Below, piece after piece: positions 9,092 to 18,575 of a DNA stretch of 64,000 nt (the first letter of the stretch is position 1; each line of letters starts with the position of its first letter). Where the stretch lies: NCBI RefSeq assembly GCF_000153205.1, contig NZ_CH672427.1, forward strand, positions 871,671-935,670, read 5' to 3'. This DNA comes from Nitrococcus mobilis Nb-231. GTDB taxonomy: Bacteria; Pseudomonadota; Gammaproteobacteria; Nitrococcales; Nitrococcaceae. A program made the translations under genes and the position numbers. The notes under the pieces were generated by a model that made no database searches, was not told the DNA's origin, and was given only the letters and a program-made list of their open reading frames with translations.

Positions 9092-10258
9092 CTAGTTTTT
9101 GCCGGCCTCCGCCGCGATCGACCCGCGCGACATTAATTGGCGAATACGCGCCACGGCGCGCTCCATATCATCCAGTGGCTGCCCGGTTGCGCTCGCCGCT
9201 TGCTCGCCAAACGCCGTGATCAGCCCCCGCTCCTCGAGCACCCGATGATAGGCGGCAAAATCACGCGCCGGCTTGATCAGACCCCAATAAACGAGCCACT
9301 GGAAAGCAGACTCACCCAGCCGATTCCCCGCTGCCTGCACTCCTGCGTCGGCGCGATGATCCGCTCGGCGGCGTCCTCGCCGGCGCCCGGGCCAATAGTA
9401 TACTGCCACTGGCTTGCCGGTGGCGCAGGCTTCGATCGCCAAAGAGGCACTGTCCGCCGTGACGATAAAGCGATCCGCCAGCCGCAAAAACCCTAGATAC
9501 GGGTTGTCTGGATCCTCCGGGCACCAAGCATAACGATACGTCGGGCAATCCACGGCCTCGAACAGCGCCTTCACGGCGTCACGGCGCGTTCTGGGGCTGG
9601 TGGTAAGCAACAGCGCCCCACCCGTTGCCTGCACATAGCGGCTTACCTCCCGACCCAGCCGGTGCGCCGTCACCCGATCCAATATGTAGCTGGAACTATT
9701 GCCGCCGACCAGCAATGCGATCAGCGGTCGCGGCAGATGGCGCAAGCGCGGCGCCCAACGCGCCGCAGCCTGCTCCAGGCGATGGGGGTCGATCCGGTTG
9801 AGTGGCGCGGTCAGATGAAGCACGTTAGACCGGGCGGGCAGCCGATACTGCGGCAGGGTAATGATCAAATCGAAGCGATGCAGCGGGGCTTGCGCATGCA
9901 GCAAATGCACCAGTCGAGTGTGCCCACCGGAGCGCTTCTTGATCCACTGGGCGATCGGCGCACTGCGCCGCGACGCCGCGATCACCAAATCCGGCCACGG
10001 CGGGCGCAACGGACTGCAACGCTTTCGTCTAAGGCTGACCGCAGTGCTACCCAGAACGAGGTTGGGACATAGATTGAGGATGTTGTAAGCGAGGCGTTTA
10101 GCCTCGTACGGCCAGCCGAGCGCCTCGGCGAGCGCAAGCATCTGCGCGTTACCGCCGGCGCCTTTACCGAGCAAGACCCAGACGCGCGGCACCCGGGCCG
10201 TGGGTACTCCAGCCCTCGCCAACTCGACGTCGGCCGTCGGTTGCGAGGCGCCGCTCAT
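9092..10258 (-). CDS. ELM1 family (DUF1022) protein, stand-alone copy
   Basis: The 388-residue product belongs to the ELM1/DUF1022 family, whose bacterial members resemble GT-B glycosyltransferases. Visible marks are the opening PRVWVLLGKGAGGNAQMLAL, LGWPYEAKRL, PPWPDLVIAASRRSAPIAQW, a glycine-rich LIALLVGGNSSSYILD and the C-terminal FIVTADSASLAIEACATGKPVAVYYW. Its ATG overlaps the stop of the upstream fusion gene by four bases (ATGA). The C-terminal half of that neighbour is a paralogue, so the two may act as a pair in glycan assembly. Confidence 0.8.
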   Translation of the reverse strand: MSGASQPTADVELARAGVPTARVPRVWVLLGKGAGGNAQMLALAEALGWPYEAKRLAYNILNLCPNLVLGSTAVSLRRKRCSPLRPPWPDLVIAASRRSAPIAQWIKKRSGGHTRLVHLLHAQAPLHRFDLIITLPQYRLPARSNVLHLTAPLNRIDPHRLEQAAARWAPRLRHLPRPLIALLVGGNSSSYILDRVTAHRLGREVSRYVQATGGALLLTTSPRTRRDAVKALFEAVDCPTYRYAWCPEDPDNPYLGFLRLADRFIVTADSASLAIEACATGKPVAVYYWPGRRRGRRRADHRADAGVQAAGNRLGESAFQWLVYWGLIKPARDFAAYHRVLEERGLITAFGEQAASATGQPLDDMERAVARIRQLMSRGSIAAEAGKN

Positions 10259-12810
10259 GACACCGACTCCGTGCGTCCTTCGACGGCACAGTTCCGATCA
10301 GCGGGGCGCACCGGGCGCGGTTTTTCGGGCGTGCGCGAGGCATCATCGTGATCATAAAAGCCCAGTCGCTCGCGCACGCGAGCGGCGAGCTCCGCGCTCT
10401 CCCGAAACGGCACGCGGGATCGCAACTCCAATGGAGCGCCGAACATCTGTGCTACGCCGCGTTCGAGCAGGGCCTGATACAACGCGGCCGTATCGCGGGC
10501 CGGCAGTACCCATGCCCGGTCGATCAAGCGGGCGCAAAGGTATTGCAGACCGCGCTGGGGCCGTACGCTGCCGCGTTTGTTCCGTGGCTGGGCTTGGGCC
10601 TGGCGGGTCACCCAACGGGCGAAGCGGTCCCAGAGCCTGACGCGCTCCGCAATCGGGTAGATATAAAGCGGTTTATCGGTAGCGGCCGCCTCCGCCAGCA
10701 TCGATTCGCTGTCCCCCGTCACCACGAGCACATCCGCGGCGCCCAAATAGGCGAAGTAAGGATTATCCGCCTCGTCTCTACGCCATTCATGCACGTATTC
10801 GGCGCCACCAATCCCGAGCTTGAGCGCCGCGCTCGCGCGGGTACCGGTGCGCCGGCTGGTAACGGCCAACGCCACTCCACCCGCCCCTTGGGCGAACGCC
10901 TGCAGGTCCTTGCCCAAACGATACGCGAGCGCCGTATCAAGTATGGAATGCTTGCTGTCACCACCCACCAGCGCCACCACGCGGGGACGAGGCAGCCCAG
11001 CGAAGCGCTCCGCTCGACGCTCGAGCGCGCCTCGAAGCCGCTCCCTGCTCACCGGATGCACGGGCAGCAGTGTCTCGATCCGGTTCGCCGCCAAAGGCAA
11101 GCCGAAGTGCACGCAGCCGATCAGCAAATCGGACGGCCCGCTCGGACCGTTTTTGCGACCCAACAGCACGGCGCGCAGAGCCGGATTCTCGCAGCGCAGC
11201 CAGCGCGCAACCCGGGTGGGAAACCAGCCAGCAGCGATCACCACATCGGGCCACGGTGGGCGCAGTTCACCGCCTCGGCCCGGCCTGGGCGACCAGGCCG
11301 GCCAACCAAGCCGCTGCACTATCCATTGCCACAAAAGTGCCCAAGGCAGCGTTTGCAGCAACTTGATCTCATAAGGCCAGGCAAGCGCCTCGGCCAGACC
11401 CACGGCTTGTGTGGTATGTCCGGGTTTGCGGTGCGCCAAAACCCAGACGCGTGGCGCACCGCCCACCAGCCGCCCGCCTACCCGCGTCGCCTGGGTCCGC
11501 CGCCCGGCGCCATCCCGGGTGTTCAACACCAGGTGGTAGTGTACGCCCGGGTGGCGGCGACTCGCCTGCTCGAAGCAGGAAAACCAGCGGGCCGGGCGAC
11601 GCGGTGCGATCTCCAGCGTGCTGCCATCCGGTAACCGTTTAAGCACCGCGGCATCGTCCACCTCCACATGCAGCAAGCGATCGCTCAACGCGAACAGCTG
11701 CTCGATTAGCCACGGCAAATCCTCATCCGGAAAGTATTCCAAAGCACGTCGACAGAGTACGGCATCGAAGGACTGCGCAGCCCCCCCCTTCTCCCAGGGC
11801 GGATAGTCCGGCTCGCTGCGCTCAACCACCCAGTCGGCGGCCCGCTGTACGCGCTCATCAGACAGTGCCGTGCATCCCGAGACGAAGCCGAACTCCAAAA
11901 TCGTGCGGGCGTGGGATTGCTGTAACAAGCGTTGGACCGCCGGCCAATCCGAAAACCCGGCGTCGACTGCGGTGCTTGACGAGTCGGCAACGGCTGCCGT
12001 CAGGCGGCGAAAATGCGCCTGTAAGGCACGATAACCGGCGCTGGGAGTGGATGCATCGAAGAGCTGATAACCCGCTTGATCGGCCGAGCGCTCCAACTCC
12101 GACCAAAGCGCACCGACCGGATTGTGCCAATAAACGTAATCATCGGGAAATGGCAGCCACGGCTGGGTCTGCAAGGTGGTGAAATGCACCAGTCGGGACC
12201 GGCCTGGGGTGTATTCGCTGTCACGCGCGTTCCAAGCGCCATCCAAGCGGCCCCATGTTCCCGAAACCGCCAACGCCTTGGCCTCGAGCTGCTTGCGGCG
12301 CCGCCAGCGCGCGCGCGCCAAGGTCCAAACACGGACCATGCGCGCGCAGTCGATCAACATCACCGAGGTATCCCGCGGCTGGATGGAGAGGAACCCATGC
12401 CCCTGCATCGGCGTATCGAACAGCTCAGCAGGATCAGCGAGATAGATTTGGTCAGTGTCATTATAGATTGCCCGCCCCACACCGCCTGCAAGCTCCGGTA
12501 TGGCAAAGCGATAGGCGGTGAAGCCGGTCAACCACCAGCGCCGATCGAAGCCGGGCAGGTCCTTTAACAGATAAATCTCGTAGCGGCGCGCCGGATCTCT
12601 TACCTTAGCAATGGACCACACGAACACCCGCTCCGCGCGGAACTGAGCCCCCTCAGTGCCAAGAAAGATCCGCACCGGGGGTTTATGACTCTCCCCTGTC
12701 CCCGGCTCTGCCGGCAACACCACGCACTCCAGCTCGGGCCACCGCTTGCGGCTTCTGGCCGGATCCTTCTGTGCGAGGCCCGCGAACACGCGTTTGATCA
12801 GAAATGCCAT
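10255..12810 (-). CDS. Three-part protein: GT8-like domain, methyltransferase-like segment, ELM1 (DUF1022) domain
   Basis: The 851-residue product has three regions. Residues ~45-250 resemble a GT-A glycosyltransferase of GT8 type, with RIFLGTEGAQFRAERVFVWS, YEIYLLKDLPGF and a DxD-like AIYNDTDQIYLADP. Residues ~285-440 look like a methyltransferase fold (ARTILEFGFVSGCTAL, FDAVLCRRALEYFPDEDLPW), but the glycine-rich SAM motif is degraded. Residues ~455-820 form a full ELM1 domain (PRVWVLAHRKPGHTTQAVGL, WPDVVIAAGWFPTRVARW, VVALVGGDSKHSILD). It is probably an envelope glycan enzyme. The downstream gene encodes a second ELM1 protein and overlaps by four bases. Confidence 0.75.
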   Translation of the reverse strand: MAFLIKRVFAGLAQKDPARSRKRWPELECVVLPAEPGTGESHKPPVRIFLGTEGAQFRAERVFVWSIAKVRDPARRYEIYLLKDLPGFDRRWWLTGFTAYRFAIPELAGGVGRAIYNDTDQIYLADPAELFDTPMQGHGFLSIQPRDTSVMLIDCARMVRVWTLARARWRRRKQLEAKALAVSGTWGRLDGAWNARDSEYTPGRSRLVHFTTLQTQPWLPFPDDYVYWHNPVGALWSELERSADQAGYQLFDASTPSAGYRALQAHFRRLTAAVADSSSTAVDAGFSDWPAVQRLLQQSHARTILEFGFVSGCTALSDERVQRAADWVVERSEPDYPPWEKGGAAQSFDAVLCRRALEYFPDEDLPWLIEQLFALSDRLLHVEVDDAAVLKRLPDGSTLEIAPRRPARWFSCFEQASRRHPGVHYHLVLNTRDGAGRRTQATRVGGRLVGGAPRVWVLAHRKPGHTTQAVGLAEALAWPYEIKLLQTLPWALLWQWIVQRLGWPAWSPRPGRGGELRPPWPDVVIAAGWFPTRVARWLRCENPALRAVLLGRKNGPSGPSDLLIGCVHFGLPLAANRIETLLPVHPVSRERLRGALERRAERFAGLPRPRVVALVGGDSKHSILDTALAYRLGKDLQAFAQGAGGVALAVTSRRTGTRASAALKLGIGGAEYVHEWRRDEADNPYFAYLGAADVLVVTGDSESMLAEAAATDKPLYIYPIAERVRLWDRFARWVTRQAQAQPRNKRGSVRPQRGLQYLCARLIDRAWVLPARDTAALYQALLERGVAQMFGAPLELRSRVPFRESAELAARVRERLGFYDHDDASRTPEKPRPVRPADRNCAVEGRTESVS

Positions 12811-13034
12811 GCGGTTGGCTCCAAACTGCAGCGAAATCCGAAAATCACGGCTCAGCCGTCACGGTTTGGTCATCGTATTGGGTTTGACCGGCACGTGCAC
12901 TACGCGCACGGCCATTCCTACGCCAGTTTCGTCCGTTCGGCTTCGGAGGCGAGCCAGCGACCACCCGATCGCCCGGTAGGTACACGCGGCCGACGTAGCA
13001 TATAATGGCCGCGGCGGACAATTAGAGGAATGAC
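12811..13034. promoter_or_regulatory. Divergent promoter region with a consensus -10 box
   Basis: This 224-base region separates the minus-strand glycan genes from the plus-strand sulfotransferase. TATAAT at 13001-13006 matches the sigma-70 -10 consensus and lies 28 bases before the ATG at 13035, with GAGG at 13024-13027 as ribosome binding site. No good -35 hexamer is evident at 17 bases. A promoter for the minus-strand operon should also be here, but I could not place it. Confidence 0.5.
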
Positions 13035-13988
13035 ATGGTACAAATACCCGACCGGTACCAACGCGCCGCGGTGATCGGTGGCACGGCCTGGCTCCCCGAG
13101 ACACTGCGCGTGCACGCCCGGCGCACCTTGCTCGGTACGCTGCAGCGCCGCCAGGCTCGCAGGGCCAACGTGGTGCTCATCGTCCACCCCAAAAGTGGCG
13201 GCACCTGGCTGCGGGTTATGCTCTTTCGGCTGTTTCAACGCAAATACGATCTCCCGGCACGGCGGGTGATGAAAACAGACGAACTCCAGCGCTACAACCA
13301 AGCCTTGCCTCGGTTCATCGTCAGCAACGGGCATTACAGCTACGAGGCAGCCGTTCGCGAGGTTTTGACCAACGAATCCGCTGACGACAAGCAGCTGATC
13401 TTCCTCGCCCGCCATCCTTGCGACATCGCCGTATCCTGGCATCTCCAGTTCACCCGCCGAATCTCGGCAGCCAAGCGTGAGCTCATTCTGCACGAGCTGC
13501 ATCGGCCGATCGATTATAAAACCATCCCTCTGTGGGAGTTTGTGATGCACCCCGAACTCGGGCTGCCAGGGCTGATCGATTACCACAATCAATGGGCCGA
13601 GTTCTTCGCCGGCCGTAGCAACGGTCTCATCGTGCGCTACGAGGATCTGCGGGCCGATACCCGCGCTACGCTGCAACGCATCACGGCTCGCTTGGGCGAG
13701 GCATTCAGCAGCGCGGAACTCGATGAGGCGATCGAATTCGCCTCCTTCGACAACCTGCGCCGGCTCGAGGAGGCCAACTACTTCCACAATGCCAGCCTGC
13801 GGCTACAGGACCGCGGCGATCTCAGCCGCTACAAAGTGCGGCGGGGCAAGGTAGGCGGCTTCCGCGACGACTTCGAACCGGCGCAGGCAGACGAGATGGA
13901 AGCGCTCGTGCGCGCCCATCTGAGCCCGATTTTGGGCTATAGCGGGCCTGTCACCCCAGGCGCGCTAGCTGCCAGCCAACGGGCCTAG
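13035..13988 (+). CDS. Sulfotransferase domain protein (Sulfotransfer_1 type)
   Basis: A 317-residue protein with the classic PAPS-binding elements: the 5'-phosphosulfate loop HPKSGGTWLRVMLF (residues ~53-66), the 3'-phosphate strand IFLARHPCDIAVSWH and a C-terminal RRGKVGGFRDDF that replaces the usual RKGxxGDW loop. This is the cytosolic sulfotransferase architecture, distinct from the shorter-motif protein at 7289. It most likely sulfates a sugar or lipid-linked intermediate of the surrounding glycan pathway. It is transcribed away from the ELM1 genes. Confidence 0.87.
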   Translation: MVQIPDRYQRAAVIGGTAWLPETLRVHARRTLLGTLQRRQARRANVVLIVHPKSGGTWLRVMLFRLFQRKYDLPARRVMKTDELQRYNQALPRFIVSNGHYSYEAAVREVLTNESADDKQLIFLARHPCDIAVSWHLQFTRRISAAKRELILHELHRPIDYKTIPLWEFVMHPELGLPGLIDYHNQWAEFFAGRSNGLIVRYEDLRADTRATLQRITARLGEAFSSAELDEAIEFASFDNLRRLEEANYFHNASLRLQDRGDLSRYKVRRGKVGGFRDDFEPAQADEMEALVRAHLSPILGYSGPVTPGALAASQRA

Positions 13989-14078
13989 CGCGCCAGGCAA
14001 TGGAGATGTACTCGACGTGTACAGTGCAGACTCTGTGACTGCGCTTGGAGATAGCGAACGCCCGTGGTTCGCCGATGA

Positions 14079-14492
14079 TCATGGAGTGAGCCCCCTAGCT
14101 AGTTTCAGTTGCGGTTCGATCCTTGCGAGATGCAGATAGTCATTGTCGTTATGGAGCAGCAACAGCTTGTGCTCGATGGCGATACGCGCAATCAAACAAT
14201 CTATCGTGGAGCGGACGGTGATGCCCTGATGGCGGCAACGAACGTATAAATGTGCGGCCTCGGCATGACTTCGTACGAAATCTGTTGGGTGATAAAACCG
14301 CTGGCTGCCGAGATAATTGCGTAAGTGCTTAAAATCGCGCTCGCTATTGGCGCCCTGGAGCACTTCCTGATAAATCACGCCGGTGATTCCGTAGGGCAAG
14401 CGTTGATCAAGCAATACGCGCAGCATTCTGGCGGGGCCGGTATCGCGTTGGCGGAAAAGATCGATCCATACTGAGGTATCAATCAGATACAT
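14079..14492 (-). CDS. vapC: VapC-type PIN domain toxin
   Basis: A 137-residue PIN-domain ribonuclease with the conserved acidic residues in place: MYLIDTSVWIDLF at the N-terminus, Glu in VIYQEVLQG, Asp in STIDCLIARIA and Asp in LLHNDNDY. The start at 14492 is set by this MYLIDTS motif; the longer open frame upstream overlaps the antitoxin. It overlaps the vapB gene by 14 bases, the usual coupling of toxin to antitoxin. Expected to cleave tRNA or rRNA when free of VapB. Confidence 0.92.
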   Translation of the reverse strand: MYLIDTSVWIDLFRQRDTGPARMLRVLLDQRLPYGITGVIYQEVLQGANSERDFKHLRNYLGSQRFYHPTDFVRSHAEAAHLYVRCRHQGITVRSTIDCLIARIAIEHKLLLLHNDNDYLHLARIEPQLKLARGLTP

Positions 14493-14700
14493 CACCGCCC
14501 CGATCTTGGCGCAACCGCTTGTGGTCGTAGTCAGGATCGATTCGCACTTTGCCCACCAACTCCAGAACATCCTTACGCTGATGGTTTTCCACAAACTCCT
14601 TGAGCGCAAGGTGTACCAGTTCCCGCTTGCTCCGGACCTTGGCCAAACGCAACGCCTGCGTGATCAGCTCATCATCCAACTCGATATTGGTGCGCATCAT
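14479..14700 (-). CDS. vapB: VapB-type antitoxin
   Basis: A 73-residue protein with an N-terminal ribbon-helix-helix-like segment (MRTNIELDDELITQALRLAKVRSKRELVHLALKEF; given here as contiguous family signature pieces MRTNIELDDEL, ALRLAKVRSKREL and VHLALKEF) and an acidic/basic tail that would occupy the VapC active site. AAGGAG precedes the tandem ATGs at 14700 and 14697. It is the first gene of the module, and the palindrome just upstream is its probable operator. Confidence 0.9.
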   Translation of the reverse strand: MMRTNIELDDELITQALRLAKVRSKRELVHLALKEFVENHQRKDVLELVGKVRIDPDYDHKRLRQDRGGDVSD

Positions 14701-14714
14701 TCAATGCTCCTTAT

Positions 14715-14744
14715 TACACCATCAAAAGTGTACATCATGGTGTA
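14715..14744. promoter_or_regulatory. Palindromic operator candidate of vapBC
   Basis: TACACCAT (14715-14722) and ATGGTGTA (14737-14744) form a perfect 8-bp inverted repeat with a 14-base spacer, 15 bases upstream of the vapB start. VapB and VapBC complexes commonly autorepress through such paired half-sites. Confidence 0.65.
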
Positions 14745-14825
14745 TTGACTTATGTAATCAAGCTGATTGTAATCCAGTAGAACTCGGCAAGTACAAGGCG
14801 CTGGTGGGAAGGGGGCTACCACGGC

Positions 14826-16124
14826 ATGGCATCGATTGAAAAGGCGGCGGCAACAACCCCATTCACTCCCGCCGAATGCGGTGAGAGGGCGCCTAGCCGG
14901 AGCCTGGGTAAAGCCCACATCGCCTTGTTCATGCGGGACTTGGAGGGCGGCGGAATCCAGAAAAACCTGTTGCGGCTAGCAGAGAGTTTCAGCCAGCAGG
15001 GGCATACGGTCGATTTGGTGGTCTACAAGGCGAAAGGGCCGCACCTTGCGCATATTCCACCCGGCGTCAACCTCGTTGCCCTAGGATGCATGGCATTCAA
15101 ACCGGCCGCCCGGGGATTGGCGTTTGGCTACCTGCTCGCAGCCGACCCGCCGAAATTACGCCCGTCGCTGCAACCGCTGCGGCTGGCGTGGGACGTATCG
15201 CCCTGGCTCAAATGCCTGCCGGCGCTGACGCGGTATCTGCGCCGAACACGGCCGCAGGCCCTACTCTCCGCGGGCAACACCCTGAACTGCACGGCTGCAC
15301 TGGCCCGACGGCTGGCAAATACCGCAACCCGGCTGGTGGTGAGCGAGCGCAATCATCTCTCAGCCTATACCGAGGGGAAACGACAGCGGCGACGCTGGCG
15401 TTGTCTGCCCGGATTAATCGCGCGAACCTACCCCTGGGCCGATGCTACCGTCGCCGTCTCCAACGGCGTGGCGGACGACCTCGCGCTGACCGCAGGTCTG
15501 TCGCGCGAGCAAATTACCACCGTTTACAATCCGATCGTTTCGGCCGAGCTATTTGAACGGGCCAAGGCGCCGCTAAGCCATACTTGGTTCGACTCCGATT
15601 CTATCCCCGTGATACTGGGAGTAGGGTCTCTAAACGAGAAGAAAGATTTCCCGACCCTGTTGCGCGCCTTCGCGCGCGTCAGAGAGCAGCGGGCAGTTCG
15701 GCTTCTGATCCTGGGCGAAGGCGATGGACACGCACAGCTGGGGATGCTAGCCGAGGAACTCGGGGTCGCCGACGACGTCGCCCTGCCCGGCTTTACGGCC
15801 AATCCGTTCGCCTATATGGCACGGGCCGCCGTGTTCGTGCTGTCTTCGGTCTATGAAGGCTTGCCGACTGTGCTCATCGAGGCACTTGCTTGTGGTTGCC
15901 CGGTCGTATCGACCAACTGCCCAAGTGGTCCGGCCGAAATTCTACAGGGCGGTCGCTATGGACCATTGGTGGCAGTGGGCGATGATCGCGCCCTGGCTCG
16001 AGCCATCCTCGGCGTGCTGGATAACCCACCGGACCGGGAACAGCTGCGGCGACGCGCGGCCGAGTTTTCGGTCGAACGTGGCAGCGAGCGGTATTTGGAG
16101 ATACTTTTGGGAACCTCGAAATAA
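14826..16124 (+). CDS. Glycosyltransferase family 4 protein
   Basis: A 432-residue GT-B enzyme. The N-terminal domain begins HIALFMRDLEGGGIQKNLL and the C-terminal Glycos_transf_1 domain shows VILGVGSLNEKKDFPTLLRA, ILGEGDGHAQLGMLAEELGV and the donor-binding VYEGLPTVLIEALACGCPVV with its catalytic-type Glu. It is closely related to the convergent gene at 16210, which shares the GGGIQ/GGGVQ opening and the same length, so the two are probably diverged duplicates. Retaining sugar transfer to a surface glycan is likely. Confidence 0.9.
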   Translation: MASIEKAAATTPFTPAECGERAPSRSLGKAHIALFMRDLEGGGIQKNLLRLAESFSQQGHTVDLVVYKAKGPHLAHIPPGVNLVALGCMAFKPAARGLAFGYLLAADPPKLRPSLQPLRLAWDVSPWLKCLPALTRYLRRTRPQALLSAGNTLNCTAALARRLANTATRLVVSERNHLSAYTEGKRQRRRWRCLPGLIARTYPWADATVAVSNGVADDLALTAGLSREQITTVYNPIVSAELFERAKAPLSHTWFDSDSIPVILGVGSLNEKKDFPTLLRAFARVREQRAVRLLILGEGDGHAQLGMLAEELGVADDVALPGFTANPFAYMARAAVFVLSSVYEGLPTVLIEALACGCPVVSTNCPSGPAEILQGGRYGPLVAVGDDRALARAILGVLDNPPDREQLRRRAAEFSVERGSERYLEILLGTSK

Positions 16125-16209
16125 CTCCAAATTTCGTCATTACGACTAGCACCGGGATGACAGACGGAGCGAGCTGATTCAAAACTCCCGTATAGCGTCA
16201 TACCGAATT

Positions 16210-17439
16210 TTACGGCGACCCCAACAAAACCTCCTGGTAGCGCTGCACGGCGCGCTCGACGGAAAAATCATCGGCGCGCGCCTTGAGCCGCGCACCATCG
16301 GGCGGCGAATCGAGCGTAGCCAAGATGGCCGCCGCCATGGCCGACACATCGCCTATCGGCACCAGCCGGCCGAAAGCGCCATTGCCCAAAATTTCCGCGC
16401 CACCGCCGGGGGAATCGGTTGCCACAATCGGGCAACCGCTCGCCAGGGCCTCGATCAACACGCCGGGCAAGCCCTCCCAATGCGAGGCCAGCACCAAAAC
16501 CCCCGCATTGGCCATATAGGCAACGGGATTATCCACCCAGCCGGGCATGGCCACGGCATCGGCCACGCCCAGCTCGCCGGCCAGCCGCTGCAGCGCTGCG
16601 CGCTCCGGCCCGTCGCCTAAGATCATCAAGCGCGCTGGCCGTGCCTCCCGCACCTGGGCGAAGGCTCGCAGGAGCGTGGCGAAGTCTTTGTGCGCCACAA
16701 GACGACCGACACCGAGCACCACAGGCGGCGCATCGGTAGCAAACCACGGATGGTCCGGCCGCGCGCGTGCCTGCGTCAGCAAGGCCGGGGTGACAACCGG
16801 ATTGGGTATGGGGAAGATGCGTGTACTGGGAAAATCGGCTACGGTGACCAAATCGTCGGCCACGGCCTGCGAAACCGTTACCACTGCATCCGCGAACGCA
16901 TAGGTGCGCCGAATCAGCGGCGGAAGATAGCGCCAGCGCCACTGGTGCCGGTAATGATCGACGTAGCTCGACAGCATGTTGCGCTCGCTCACGACGACTC
17001 GCGTGGGAACGCCCGCTAGGCGTCGCGCCCATAGAGCGACCAGATTCGGCTGCGTCATGGCCGAAAGCAGGGCCTGAGGCCGCTCCCGGCGCAGGTAACG
17101 CGTCAAACCAGGCAGATAGCGCAACTTATTGGAAGATTTCAGGGGCATTAACACCGGCCTGAGCAGATCTCCAATCCCATCCGGATCAGCTCTCAATGCC
17201 AGCACTCGCCCCAACACCGACGGAGCGGGCTGCAGCGGAATCAGCCGTACACCCGCCGGCACCACCTCCTCCGGCTCCCGGGCATTCACACGACACACGA
17301 GCAAATCTACCCGATGCCCACGGCTGGCGAGCGCGCCAGCCAGCTTGAGCATGGAGCGCTGGACTCCGCCACCGATTAGTAAGGACATGAACAGAGCAAT
17401 ATGCGCCACGTCGCGCCCGACTTCAGGCATCCCCCTCAT
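16210..17439 (-). CDS. Glycosyltransferase family 4 protein
   Basis: A 409-residue GT4 enzyme: HIALFMSLLIGGGVQRSMLK, VVLGVGRLVAHKDFATLLRA, LGDGPERAALQRLAGELGV and WEGLPGVLIEALASGCPIVA. The ATG at 17439 overlaps the stop of the upstream GT2 gene in an ATGA, which fixes the start; the longer frame reaching 17685 would run inside that gene and has no family similarity. It is a paralogue of the 14826 gene and faces it tail to tail. Confidence 0.9.
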   Translation of the reverse strand: MRGMPEVGRDVAHIALFMSLLIGGGVQRSMLKLAGALASRGHRVDLLVCRVNAREPEEVVPAGVRLIPLQPAPSVLGRVLALRADPDGIGDLLRPVLMPLKSSNKLRYLPGLTRYLRRERPQALLSAMTQPNLVALWARRLAGVPTRVVVSERNMLSSYVDHYRHQWRWRYLPPLIRRTYAFADAVVTVSQAVADDLVTVADFPSTRIFPIPNPVVTPALLTQARARPDHPWFATDAPPVVLGVGRLVAHKDFATLLRAFAQVREARPARLMILGDGPERAALQRLAGELGVADAVAMPGWVDNPVAYMANAGVLVLASHWEGLPGVLIEALASGCPIVATDSPGGGAEILGNGAFGRLVPIGDVSAMAAAILATLDSPPDGARLKARADDFSVERAVQRYQEVLLGSP

Positions 17440-18482
17440 GGGCGGGACAGGCCAGGCAGTTGCGCGGCGAAACGCGTTCGCGCGAGCCGGGCCAGCCCCG
17501 GCCAAGCCTGCGTATGCAGCGGCGAAGCCCAAAAACACCGCCAAGCGTGCCGGCCCATCACCGGGGCCGCATACCAGCAAGCCTTCAGCCAAAAGGTTCC
17601 CAGAAGGTAGGAGAAGGCCGGTTCCGGATAGCGGAGGGTGTGGACGTTCGCGGCCCGTAAGCGCTGCAGCCACTCCTGCGCCCATTCCAGATAAGCGCGG
17701 TCCGGGCGGATGGGCAACTTTTGCATGCGCCGCAACTCATAATGACGTTCCAAGTCATCCGCGCTGTATGGCAAACCGAGCGCACCCAGCTGCTCGGCAA
17801 AGATCTGCAGCCGCCAAGCCTTGATCTCCTCGCTGCGCCCATGGGTGCTCCGCCCCCCGTGCTGCCTGCGGTAGGTTAGCACGTGCGGCAGCGCCGCCAA
17901 CTTGTGGTCCGCCGCAATACGCGCCCATAGGTCGTAGTCCGAACCAAGCTTGATGCGTTCGCGGTGACGGTAGCGGCGTAAAATAGCGGTGCGCGCCGTA
18001 GCCGCCGAGTTCTCCAGGCAGGAGCGAAACAAGCGCTCGGCGGCGATTTGCTCCGCCGCCACGGCTTTGCGCTTGATCCGTCCCAGCGGTTTGCCATTTT
18101 GGCTCATCCATTCGATCCAGCTGCCCACCGCAGCATGATCCGGATGATCGCGTAAAAAAGCCACCTGACGCGCTAATCGCTCAGGTCGGGCGCGATCGTC
18201 GCTGTCGAGAAAGGCCAAATACTCGCCGCGCGCCTCGTCGATGCCCCGATTGCGGCTACCGGGGATACCGAGATTGGTCTCATTGCGGAGCAGCCGCAAC
18301 CGCGGATCCCGATAGGAGGCGACCGCATCGGCGCTGCCATCGCTCGAGGCATCATCGATGATCAGCAACTCGAAATCCGCAAAGGTCTGCGCCAGGACGC
18401 TATCAATCGCATCACGGATATAGCCCACCCGATTGTGGACCGGAATCAAAACGGTAACCGTCGGTGTGCTGTACGCTGTCAT
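17436..18482 (-). CDS. Glycosyltransferase family 2 protein
   Basis: An inverting GT-A enzyme with VTVLIPVHNRVGYIRDAIDS, LLIIDDASSDGS and the metal-binding FLDSDDRARP. The downstream SDYDLWARIA segment is typical of the acceptor side of this family. The ATG at 18482 (MTAYSTPTVTVLIPVHN) is chosen; a GTG at 18518 would add 12 residues and cannot be excluded because neither has a strong ribosome binding site. Its stop overlaps the start of the GT4 gene by four bases, so the two are translated together. Confidence 0.88.
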   Translation of the reverse strand: MTAYSTPTVTVLIPVHNRVGYIRDAIDSVLAQTFADFELLIIDDASSDGSADAVASYRDPRLRLLRNETNLGIPGSRNRGIDEARGEYLAFLDSDDRARPERLARQVAFLRDHPDHAAVGSWIEWMSQNGKPLGRIKRKAVAAEQIAAERLFRSCLENSAATARTAILRRYRHRERIKLGSDYDLWARIAADHKLAALPHVLTYRRQHGGRSTHGRSEEIKAWRLQIFAEQLGALGLPYSADDLERHYELRRMQKLPIRPDRAYLEWAQEWLQRLRAANVHTLRYPEPAFSYLLGTFWLKACWYAAPVMGRHAWRCFWASPLHTQAWPGLARLARTRFAAQLPGLSRP

Positions 18483-18575
18483 TGGCAATAGGGTTGGAGA
18501 ATCGCCTTCGATAGACACGTTATGTCACGCCGGCCTGACCCGCCCCGAGCGTTCGGCCAAGTTGTCCGCCGCGCC

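Noticed and set aside
10348-11634. Long plus-strand open frame (428 codons) inside the ELM1 fusion gene
   Set aside because: It is antisense to a gene with clear domains, is rich in Arg, Gln and Pro, has no family features and is typical of GC-rich shadows.
17440-17685. N-terminal extension of the minus-strand GT4 gene
   Set aside because: It would lie inside the GT2 gene and has no family similarity; the ATGA overlap at 17436-17439 gives a better start.
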